DNA from: Clostridiaceae bacterium
GTDB lineage: Bacteria > Bacillota > Clostridia > Saccharofermentanales > DTU023
NCBI GenBank assembly: GCA_012800135.1
Contig: JAAZJV010000311.1
Location: forward strand, 1-18,157
DNA length: 18,157 nt
Direction: 5' to 3'
Shown here piece after piece: positions 1 through 5,888 of this stretch. Numbering within the stretch: the stretch's first letter is position 1; each line of letters starts with the position of its first letter. The position numbers and the translations under genes are program-made. The notes under the pieces were generated by a model, which saw only the letters and a program-made list of their open reading frames with translations, ran no database searches and had not been told where the DNA came from.

Positions 1-31
1 AAAGGACGATACAGAGGAAAGCGAGAGATGA
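1..31 (+). CDS. 3' end of an unidentified upstream gene (partial)
   Basis: One frame is open from position 2 and ends KDDTEESER at a TGA (29-31). That stop overlaps the ATG at 28 in an ATGA junction, the same junction used repeatedly downstream, so I read it as the acidic C-terminus of a gene that begins before the window. Too little is visible to assign a function. In phages of this layout a recombination or replication protein often precedes ssb, but that is context only. Confidence 0.5.
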   Translation, partial: KDDTEESER

Positions 32-192
32 GTATGAGTTTCTTAAAAAAGCGTCTGCAAATTGCAGAAGATAGGTTAGCGAAAGTTTTACATACGACTT
101 TCGAGCCGGAGGTTAGGGAGCAGCAGGCACAGTATTATCGGGATCAGATCGAGGATATAAAGATGCAGATGCGGGAAAAGGGGGAGCGATGA
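28..192 (+). CDS. Small charged helical protein of unknown function (54 aa)
   Basis: A 54-codon frame starts at ATG 28 and begins MSMSFLKKRLQIAEDRLAKV; it ends at a TGA (190-192) that overlaps the ssb start in an ATGA junction. Its own start overlaps the stop of the preceding gene in the same way, and AGAGGAAA (12-19) sits upstream as a ribosome site. The frame is also open back to position 1, so a longer protein beginning outside the window is not excluded; ATG 34 is another possible start. The product is rich in Lys, Arg, Glu and Gln and looks wholly alpha-helical, possibly a short coiled coil. I recognise no family. Lying between two early genes, it is probably an accessory of the replication/recombination block. 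Confidence 0.6.
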   Translation: MSMSFLKKRLQIAEDRLAKVLHTTFEPEVREQQAQYYRDQIEDIKMQMREKGER

Positions 193-563
193 ACTCAGTT
201 AATCTTATCGGCAGACTCACAAAAGACCCGGATCTTAGGTATACGACAGGTGCAGAACCGAAAGCTGTCTGTACATTTACCCTCGCGGTTAACGATCCTT
301 TTACGAAAGACAGGGCGGACTTTATCCTCTGCCAAGCATGGGGCGGGAGAGCGGAGACGATCGGCAAGTACGTCAAAAAGGGTGATAGATTCGGCGTATC
401 AGGGCGGATACGGCACGAGTCTTATCAGGATAAAGACGGCGAGTACAAGTCGATTACAAAAGTTGTTGTTACGGATTTTGACTTTTTAGAGCCGAAAAAA
501 GAAACAACAACAAGCCGAGATGATGACTTTCCAACGGTCTCAGATGACGAAATTCCATTCTAG
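189..563 (+). CDS. ssb: Single-stranded DNA-binding protein
   Basis: The 124-residue product coats single-stranded DNA during phage replication and recombination and recruits partner enzymes through its tail. It opens with the characteristic SSB strand MNSVNLIGRLTKDPDLRYT, followed by an OB-fold to about residue 101 that includes FTLAVND and the loop ending in VVTDFDFLEP. A short Ser/Thr/Asp-rich linker leads to the acidic tip DDEIPF, the conserved partner-binding tail of bacterial SSBs. The length is somewhat below the 150-180 residues usual for host SSBs, mainly because the linker is short, as is common in phage copies. The start is ATG 189, with AAGGGGGAG immediately upstream and an ATGA overlap with the preceding stop. 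It ends in TAG just before the regulator gene's ribosome site, so it belongs to the early operon. Confidence 0.95.
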   Translation: MNSVNLIGRLTKDPDLRYTTGAEPKAVCTFTLAVNDPFTKDRADFILCQAWGGRAETIGKYVKKGDRFGVSGRIRHESYQDKDGEYKSITKVVVTDFDFLEPKKETTTSRDDDFPTVSDDEIPF

Positions 564-574
564 GAGTGAAGAAC

Positions 575-1000
575 ATGACGGCGGAGACGTATCTCAAGAA
601 ACTTGACAACCTACAGAGCCTAATAAATTCAAAAAGATTGCTTTATGATGAGCAACTCGCGATCTGCACGCAGGTTAATAAAGAGTTTGATCAGATTCGC
701 GTCAAGACATCAAGGGATCTCCGGAGGCAAGAAGAAGAAAACGTCAAGTTAGCGATGATTGGTGAAGAGATCGATAAGCTTACGGCTCTTCCTGATGAAG
801 CCAGGGTACTCTTTGATCAACTTGAGGACAATAGATACTCGGCGATTTTAACATCAAGGCATCTTGCAGGGTTGAAGTGGTCAGAGGTCAAGGAGATTGT
901 CGGGTACGAGAAGTCATGGACACACGAGTTATATATTCGAGCCGTCGACGCTTTAGATGAATTACTAAAAGACCGGACACTACCGGACACTTTTGTGTGA
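575..1000 (+). CDS. DUF1492-like phage regulator with sigma-region-4-like HTH
   Basis: This 141-residue protein probably controls late-gene transcription; that role comes from the family and position. Residues 5-75 form a long amphipathic helix (YLKKLDNLQSLINSKRLLYD and following). Residues 85-128 hold a helix-turn-helix resembling sigma-70 region 4: a helix ending RYSAILTSRHLAGL, then KWSEVKEIVGYEKSWTHELY as turn and recognition helix. This architecture matches the DUF1492 family and resembles the ArpU/RinA type late activators that lie just before HNH-terminase modules. I chose ATG 575 because AGGAG (562-566) lies 8 bases ahead; an in-frame GTG at 566 would overlap that site. The last codons (RTLPDTFV) fall in a pair of tandem 10-bp DNA repeats, so the C-terminus may be shaped by a DNA element. 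It ends the early operon, followed at once by a terminator. Confidence 0.75.
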   Translation: MTAETYLKKLDNLQSLINSKRLLYDEQLAICTQVNKEFDQIRVKTSRDLRRQEEENVKLAMIGEEIDKLTALPDEARVLFDQLEDNRYSAILTSRHLAGLKWSEVKEIVGYEKSWTHELYIRAVDALDELLKDRTLPDTFV

Positions 1001-1012
1001 TATTGTGATATC
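973..1012 (+). promoter_or_regulatory. Candidate operator/late control element: tandem repeats over the regulator stop codon
   Basis: Two adjacent 10-mers, CCGGACACTA (973-982) and CCGGACACTT (983-992), are followed by two adjacent 8-mers, GTGATATT (997-1004) and GTGATATC (1005-1012). They overlap the last codons and TGA (998-1000) of the HTH regulator. Paired direct repeats next to a regulator gene and at the early/late boundary suggest a protein-binding site, possibly for the regulator itself. I see no convincing -35/-10 pair, so the assignment is inference. Confidence 0.4.
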
Positions 1013-1015
1013 AGC

Positions 1016-1048
1016 GAAGAGTCGGCAAAAAGTGTCGGCTCTTCTTTT
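1016..1048 (+). terminator. Rho-independent terminator after the early operon
   Basis: GAAGAGTCGGC (1016-1026) pairs with GTCGGCTCTTC (1034-1044), giving an 11-bp stem with two G-U pairs, a 7-base A-rich loop, and then TTTTCT. It lies 15 bases after the regulator stop and should end early transcription. Late genes run in the same direction, so their promoter is either downstream of this site or the site must be read through by antitermination. Confidence 0.75.
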
Positions 1049-1051
1049 CTC

Positions 1052-1163
1052 TCCGCTGGCGCAGGCATACTTGTGGGCGGGTAACTAACTGACAACTTTT
1101 CCAAAAACCAAGATGTGCTGACTCCTTTAACGATAATGTGTTGCGATCGCTTGCGCCAGCGGA
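1052..1163 (+). other. Long-range inverted repeat / possible structured leader RNA before the HNH gene
   Basis: TCCGCTGGCGCA (1052-1063) is perfectly complementary to TGCGCCAGCGGA (1152-1163). The helix extends inward by one G-U and two G-C pairs to 1066/1149, making a 15-bp stem that closes an 82-base interior. Inside, CTTG (1070-1073) can pair with CAAG (1109-1112). The interior has no ORF. The stem ends 9 bases before the HNH ribosome site AAAGGGG (1172-1178). As RNA it would be a stable multi-part leader; as DNA it could be a protein-binding or packaging site. Its function is unknown. Confidence 0.5.
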
Positions 1164-1182
1164 CAGTGAAGAAAGGGGCAGC

Positions 1183-1479
1183 ATGGCCAAAGAGTATGCC
1201 AAGGCATTTTACAAATCGAAGAAGTGGCAGAGATGTCGCGCGTCTTACATCGCTGAAAGAAAATTGATCGATGGAGGCATGTGCGAGCACTGCAAGAAGA
1301 GGCTAGGGTCTGATGTCGATCATGTCGAGGAGATAACAGAGGCGAGCATCACCGATCCGAACGTGACATTGAATCCCGAGAACCTACAGCTGCTCTGCAA
1401 GGTTTGTCATAACCGAAAGACGAGGCAAGGCCAGCCGGGATATGTATTCGACGAGGCGGGCCGGCCGATATCCCTGTGA
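1183..1479 (+). CDS. HNH endonuclease of the terminase module
   Basis: The 98-residue protein has a complete HNH nuclease fold: Cys34-x2-Cys37 (CEHCKKR), the catalytic D46-H47 of DVDHVEEI, the Asn of NPENLQLLC (N67), and the second zinc pair Cys72/Cys75 followed by H76 (CKVCHNRKT). Small HNH proteins encoded directly before terS/terL in HK97-type phages assist the terminase in cutting cos ends; HK97 gp74 is the studied case. The ORF extends upstream to an ATG at 1138, but I start at ATG 1183 (MAKEYAKAFYKSKKW), which has AAAGGGG at the right distance; the upstream extension lies inside the leader inverted repeat and has no family character. It is probably the first gene of the late operon. Confidence 0.9.
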   Translation: MAKEYAKAFYKSKKWQRCRASYIAERKLIDGGMCEHCKKRLGSDVDHVEEITEASITDPNVTLNPENLQLLCKVCHNRKTRQGQPGYVFDEAGRPISL

Positions 1480-1588
1480 TAATGCCCCCCATTCAAAAAC
1501 CGAACAGATGTTCCCCAGGGACCGAAGGGGGGACTCATCTGTAATGCACAGGCCATTTCCCATGACCCCCGTCCTGAAAGGAGGAGCA
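1480..1588 (+). other. Intergenic region with inverted repeat; candidate cos/packaging site
   Basis: These 109 bases between the HNH gene and terS contain no gene. They hold a C6 run (1485-1490) and an imperfect inverted repeat: ACAGATG-TT-CCCC (1504-1516) against GGGGGG-ACT-CATCTGT (1527-1542). In cos-type phages carrying an HNH gene, the cohesive-end site commonly lies beside the small terminase gene and often has G/C homopolymer runs. The last bases (AAAGGAGGAG) are the terS ribosome site. The assignment as cos rests on position and composition only; no cut position can be given. Confidence 0.35.
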
Positions 1589-1969
1589 ATGGCTGACAAA
1601 AAAATAATTGAGATCACTCCTCAGCAGGAGAAAGAAAAACGAATTAAACGCGAGTTAGCGAGATTTAGACGACTTTATCGAGATCTGCCGAACGATGAAA
1701 AGATATTGCTTGAAAAGCTTGGACTTGAAGCGGCGTTTATGTCGGCCACGCTTGAGGATTTAAAAGACGTGGTCAACCGTGACGGCGTGGTAACGTCAAT
1801 GCCCCAAGGCGAATATTCGATTGACCGAGAAAATCCTGCCTTGAAGTCCTACAATGCCTTAATCCAAAGATACAACACTACAGTTAAACAACTCTTTGAT
1901 ATTTTAGCGAAAACAAACGTTGAAACAAATGAATCAGGGAGCATTGAAGAGTTCATCAAGAAAAAATGA
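1589..1969 (+). CDS. terS: Terminase small subunit (P27-like)
   Basis: This 126-residue protein is expected to recognise the packaging site and load the large subunit on concatemeric DNA. Its features fit the P27-type small subunit: a basic helical N-terminus (QQEKEKRIKRELARFRRLYR), a central helical stretch (LEKLGLEAAFMSATLEDLKD), and the family-typical signature RENPALKSYNALIQRYNTT followed by a hydrophobic helix VKQLFDILAK. The frame is open upstream to 1442, within the HNH gene, but ATG 1589 has AAAGGAGGAG directly ahead and yields the usual family length. It ends in TGA 1967-1969, overlapping the terL start by ATGA, which implies coupled translation of the two subunits. Confidence 0.85.
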   Translation: MADKKIIEITPQQEKEKRIKRELARFRRLYRDLPNDEKILLEKLGLEAAFMSATLEDLKDVVNRDGVVTSMPQGEYSIDRENPALKSYNALIQRYNTTVKQLFDILAKTNVETNESGSIEEFIKKK

Positions 1970-3636
1970 ACCCGATCTTAGAATATTGGGCGTGGATTGA
2001 GGCGAACCCGAAAAAGGTTAACCGAAAGATCAAGTTGATGATTAAAAAGCTTGTGTCAGACATCACCGACGTGACAAGCGACGTGATTTACGATCAAGCA
2101 AAAGCGAATCATGCCATCAGCTTCTGCGAAAGGTATTGCCGGAACATCAAAGGGAAAGATGCGGGCAAGCTGGTTGTTCTTGATCTTTGGGAGAAAGCGT
2201 TTATCGCTTCTATCTTCGGCATTGTTTATAAAGATACAGGATTGAGGCGCACGAAGCGCGCTGTTTTAATTATTGCCAAGAAAAACGGCAAATCTTTTTT
2301 ATCCGCTGCGATTGGACTGTATATGCAAATCGCGGACGGCGAAGGGGGGCCTGAGGTCTACGCGGCCGCCACGAAAAGGGATCAAGCAAAGATCATCTGG
2401 AATGTCGCCAAGGCGATGATCCGAAAAGACAAGCATCTTAAAAAAGTCACCAGGTCGCTGGTGGGTGAAATCATCACGGATTTTAACGACGGAGTTTTTA
2501 AGCCGTTAGCGTCCGACGCGGACACGCTTGACGGACACGACATCCACTGTGCATTGATGGATGAGATCCAACAGTGGCGACACGGCTACGACCTTTACGA
2601 CATCCTTTATCGCGGCATGGACAATCGCCTTCAGCCTTTGGCATTGCTGACAAGCACAGCGGGGACAATCCGGGAAGACTTATACGACATGATCTATGAA
2701 GAAGCTTCAAACATCATCGATGGCTACGAAAAGCCGAACGGATTCGAAGATGAGCAGAGCATCTTTTTTATATATGAGCTTGATGAGCGTGATGAGTGGA
2801 AGAATTTTGAAAACCTAATCAAAGCCAATCCCGGACTTGGCACGATTCGAAATGAGGCGTCGTTAAAAACTGAGTGGAATCGAGCTAAAAATAATCCAAA
2901 TATGTACTTGAAGATGTTTCTCACAAAAAACTGCAACATACGAGAAACAGCGCAAGAATCGTGGTTGAGTCTGGAAGATATTCAAAACGATTTGACACAC
3001 TCAATCGATGAGTTGAGACCGTCCTACGTCTTTGTTGGCGCTGATTTATCGTCAACAACCGACTTAACGTGCGTGACATGGCTTTATCAAAAGGCGGGAA
3101 GCGACCGAATCTATGTCGAGCAGATGTACTTTATACCCGAGGACATCCTCGAGAAAAAAATCGAACAGGACTATGTGCCGTACGACAAGTGGGTGGATCA
3201 GGGCTGGGTGACGCTGCTCCCCGGAAACAAGATCGACCAAGAATCTGTCTGGGAGTGGTGCTACGAGTACATGGAGGAAAAGAACATCATCCCACTTGCA
3301 AGCGGGTTCGACACATGGGGGGCTGAACTTCTCATGAAACGCTTCGGCGAATATTACGGCAAAAGAACAGTGGAGGCCGTGCGTCAAGGTGTGCAGACAC
3401 TTTCTCAGCCAATGAAGGCATTGGGCGCTGACCTGCAAGCTGACCGAATTAGCTACAACAAAAACCCCGTGCTGGAGTGGTGCATTGCGAACACGGTCAT
3501 CATTAAAGATCGCAATGGCAACATTCAGCCCCACAAAGGAAAATCGACACTTAAACGTATCGACGGCCTGGCATCTCTGTTGGATGCTTACGTCGTTTTT
3601 TTACGTCACTACGACGACTATCAGTCAATGATCTAA
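1966..3636 (+). CDS. terL: Terminase large subunit (HK97-type packaging ATPase/nuclease)
   Basis: The 556-residue motor pumps DNA into the procapsid and cuts it into genome lengths. The N-terminal ATPase shows a deviant Walker A, AKKNGKS (104-110), common in the HK97/Terminase_1 family; Walker B CALMDE (195-200) with the catalytic Glu; and the coupling motif LLTSTAG (227-233). The C-terminal RNase H-like nuclease has acidic residues in GADLSSTTD (D360), GFDTWG (D449) and near RIDGLASLLDAY (D533/D540). Length and domain order are normal, so the gene looks intact. It starts at ATG 1966 overlapping the terS stop and ends 10 bases before the portal start, whose AAGGAGG site begins inside the stop codon. 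Confidence 0.96.
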   Translation: MNPILEYWAWIEANPKKVNRKIKLMIKKLVSDITDVTSDVIYDQAKANHAISFCERYCRNIKGKDAGKLVVLDLWEKAFIASIFGIVYKDTGLRRTKRAVLIIAKKNGKSFLSAAIGLYMQIADGEGGPEVYAAATKRDQAKIIWNVAKAMIRKDKHLKKVTRSLVGEIITDFNDGVFKPLASDADTLDGHDIHCALMDEIQQWRHGYDLYDILYRGMDNRLQPLALLTSTAGTIREDLYDMIYEEASNIIDGYEKPNGFEDEQSIFFIYELDERDEWKNFENLIKANPGLGTIRNEASLKTEWNRAKNNPNMYLKMFLTKNCNIRETAQESWLSLEDIQNDLTHSIDELRPSYVFVGADLSSTTDLTCVTWLYQKAGSDRIYVEQMYFIPEDILEKKIEQDYVPYDKWVDQGWVTLLPGNKIDQESVWEWCYEYMEEKNIIPLASGFDTWGAELLMKRFGEYYGKRTVEAVRQGVQTLSQPMKALGADLQADRISYNKNPVLEWCIANTVIIKDRNGNIQPHKGKSTLKRIDGLASLLDAYVVFLRHYDDYQSMI

Positions 3637-3646
3637 GGAGGCCTAA

Positions 3647-4825
3647 ATGGGCTTAAAAGAAATCCTGTTCCCCAACAAAGGCAAGGATCCTGAAAAACTC
3701 GTTGGGGAATACTTTGACGCACTGACGGCCTATCAGCCGGTGTTTACATCTTTCGAAGGATCGCTTTACGAAATGGAACTGACCAGGTCGGCGGTGCATT
3801 CGTTTGCAACTCAAATATCAAAGCTAAAACCCGAGGTCCGAGGATCCGGGAATCAAGCGCTGGAACGCATGCTGCAATTTAAGCCGAACCCGATTCAAGA
3901 CACTAGCAAGTTTTTGTATCGCTTAGCGACGATCTACAAAGTGCAGAACAATGTGTTCATTGTTCCGATCATAGGCGAGGCGGGGATCGTGGGCTATTAC
4001 CCAATCACGCCTGACAACGCAAAGTTTGTAGAGCACAATAAAAAACTGTTTGTCATTTATGAAATCGGTCAAAGCAGAAGCGCTATTGAGTTTGAAAAAG
4101 TCGGAATGCTTAACCAATTCCAATATCGCAACGACCTGTTCGGCGACTCGAACAGCGCACTGCGGCCGACGCTTGAATTGATGCACTCTCAGAACGAAGG
4201 GATCATCGAGGGCATCAAATCCAGCGCGAGCATACGATTTATGGCGAGGCTTGCACATAAATTAAGCGATGCCGACGTAAAAAAAGAGCGCGAAAAATTT
4301 ACAGAACAGAATTTAGGCCAGAGCAACAACACGGGCGTGATGATGTTTGATCAGAGATATGAAGATGTTAAACAAATCATATCAAGGCCTTTTGTTATCG
4401 ACAGCGCTCAAATGTCGAACATCAAAGAGAGCGTATATAGCTACTTCGGCACGAACGAAAATATTCTCCAGAACAAATTCAATTCCGATCAGTGGAACGC
4501 ATACTATGAGGGAGCGCTTGAGCCGTTCGCGATCCAGCTCTCATTAACGATGACGAACATGACGTTTACTCCGCGAGAGATCGCTTTTGGCAACGACATT
4601 ATCTTTACAGCCAACAGACTTCAATACGCAAGTAACACGGAAAAGCTAAACATTGTGACTCAGCTTTTTGACCGCGGATTCTTAACGCACAATCAAGGGC
4701 TTGAGATCTTCAATATGGCAACTGTGGGCGAAGAGGGCGACAAGCGTTACATTCGAAAAGAGTATGCGGAATATGACAATCTAAACTCTATCGACGATCC
4801 GGAGGGGGAAGATGAAGAAGCTTAG
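3647..4825 (+). CDS. Portal protein (HK97 family)
   Basis: This 392-residue protein should form the dodecameric portal at one capsid vertex, through which DNA enters and to which connectors bind. It has the HK97-portal pattern: an N-terminal segment ending ELTRSAVHSFATQISKLKP, the Asn-Pro containing FKPNPIQDTSKFLYRLATIY, then a strand rich in NNVFIVPI, the DRSLW-like region IGIIEGIKSSASIR, and a C-terminal part with FGTNENILQNKF and a clip/crown helical end. Length is typical. The start has an ideal ribosome site, AAGGAGG (3635-3641). The acidic tail (IDDPEGEDEEA) overlaps the next gene by 14 bases, and its Asp/Glu codons also supply that gene's ribosome site GGAGGGGG (4801-4808). Confidence 0.93.
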   Translation: MGLKEILFPNKGKDPEKLVGEYFDALTAYQPVFTSFEGSLYEMELTRSAVHSFATQISKLKPEVRGSGNQALERMLQFKPNPIQDTSKFLYRLATIYKVQNNVFIVPIIGEAGIVGYYPITPDNAKFVEHNKKLFVIYEIGQSRSAIEFEKVGMLNQFQYRNDLFGDSNSALRPTLELMHSQNEGIIEGIKSSASIRFMARLAHKLSDADVKKEREKFTEQNLGQSNNTGVMMFDQRYEDVKQIISRPFVIDSAQMSNIKESVYSYFGTNENILQNKFNSDQWNAYYEGALEPFAIQLSLTMTNMTFTPREIAFGNDIIFTANRLQYASNTEKLNIVTQLFDRGFLTHNQGLEIFNMATVGEEGDKRYIRKEYAEYDNLNSIDDPEGEDEEA

Positions 4826-5888
4826 AGTTGTCTGGGGCGCTCCTTGCTCCGGGAAGACGACCTATTGCAAAAAAAACTTAGAAGGCCAAGATGTCGTTTT
4901 TGATTACGACTCAATCAAGCGCGCGCTAACATATCAAGATGTCGTTTTTGATTACGACTCAATCAAGCGCGCGCTAACATATGGCGAGGATCACGCAGTG
5001 TTAGATTGGATCCAGAATCTAATCGTCAAGATGAGAGGAACGTTTTTACGGACCGTCAAAGAAGACGCAGATATTGATGACGCGTTTATGATTGTTTCTT
5101 ATGTCAGCGATGAGCTTAAAAAATTCATCGAAGAAGACATAGGGATTAAAGATGTTGAATATCATCTTGTGGAATCAACGCTTGCCGAATGCTTGGCAAG
5201 ACTTGAAAAAGATGATGAACGGCCAGACAAGGAAAAAGAGGCCGAGTTGATCAAGAAGTGGTTTCAGGATCACGGCAAAAAAGAGGAAAAAACTATGCTC
5301 AAGAAAATGAATGAAAGGCAATACCGACAGGCACAAAAGTTTGGCGCAGGAGAAGACGGGTTTATCGTCGAAGGATATGCGGCGACCTGGGAGGCGTATG
5401 AGTTGTATCGGGACGAAGACGGGCCCGTTTATGAAAAATTCGAGCAATCAGCATTTGATGATGCGGACATGACGGACATCATCATGCTCTACGATCACCA
5501 AGGCAAGGTCTTGGCCAGACAATCGAACGGCACGCTTGAAGTTGTGGCGAATGACGAAGGGTTGCATGTTCGAGCTGATTTATCTAAAAGCGAGGCGGCT
5601 AAAGAGCTATATCGGGAAATTAAAGAAGGACTCATCACGCGTATGAGTTGGGCTTTTCGGCTTGGCGAATATGAATATGACAAAAAGACCAGGACAATCA
5701 TCCATCGGTCGATTGAAAAAGTCTTTGACGTGTCGGCGGTCGGGCGACCTGCCAATGACATGACAAGTATAAATGCGCGATCTTTTGCGGACGGAGTGAT
5801 CTTGCAAGAGCAGACGGAGCGATCTGAGCGCGAGCGGTTGGCGTTACTTATTGATTTAGAATTAACTTTGAATAAGGAGAAAAAATGA
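4812..5888 (+). CDS. P-loop kinase-like domain fused to HK97-family prohead protease
   Basis: The 358-residue frame carries two units. Residues 1-157 look like a nucleotide/polynucleotide-kinase-type P-loop domain (AAA_33-like): Walker A GAPCSGKT (9-16), then FDYDSIKRALTY, whose Asp is typical of this superfamily, a later strand AFMIVSYVSDE, and a C-terminal ECLARLEKDDERPDKE resembling a lid. Residues about 182-322 are the S78 prohead protease: GYAATWE, His229 in LYDHQGKVLA, the Ser279 region LITRMSWAF, and FDVSAVGRPAND. The protease removes scaffold segments from the capsid protein during maturation. In related phages, to my recollection, these two units are usually separate neighbouring genes; here there is no stop between them. 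An internal ATG at 5295 (residue 162), preceded by GAGG, could still yield a separate 197-residue protease. The 16 residues at 26-41 are repeated at 42-57. Confidence 0.85.
   Translation: MKKLRVVWGAPCSGKTTYCKKNLEGQDVVFDYDSIKRALTYQDVVFDYDSIKRALTYGEDHAVLDWIQNLIVKMRGTFLRTVKEDADIDDAFMIVSYVSDELKKFIEEDIGIKDVEYHLVESTLAECLARLEKDDERPDKEKEAELIKKWFQDHGKKEEKTMLKKMNERQYRQAQKFGAGEDGFIVEGYAATWEAYELYRDEDGPVYEKFEQSAFDDADMTDIIMLYDHQGKVLARQSNGTLEVVANDEGLHVRADLSKSEAAKELYREIKEGLITRMSWAFRLGEYEYDKKTRTIIHRSIEKVFDVSAVGRPANDMTSINARSFADGVILQEQTERSERERLALLIDLELTLNKEKK
4887..4982 (+). repeat. Perfect 48-bp in-frame tandem duplication inside the kinase-like domain
   Basis: Copy 1 (4887-4934) and copy 2 (4935-4982) are identical at all 48 bases, including third codon positions. 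Each encodes QDVVFDYDSIKRALTY. The duplicated segment contains the conserved aspartate motif just after the P-loop. The absence of any difference implies a very recent duplication or an assembly artefact. Confidence 0.95.

Noticed and set aside
1087..1136. Sigma-70 promoter using CTGACA and GATAAT before the HNH gene
   Set aside because: The hexamers are about 38 bases apart, far from the usual 16-18, so no standard promoter can be claimed.
1052..1163. CRISPR or insertion-sequence ends as an explanation of the inverted repeat
   Set aside because: There is only one pair of arms, no transposase, no target-site duplication and no repeated spacer-size units.
817..1290. 157-codon reverse-strand ORF across the regulator and HNH genes
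   Set aside because: It would antisense two well-supported genes and the terminator between them; no ribosome site or family pattern is seen.
3064..3534. 156-codon reverse-strand ORF
   Set aside because: It lies entirely inside terL, whose motifs and length are normal, has no ribosome site, and its Leu/His/Val-rich product fits no family. It is a reverse-frame shadow.
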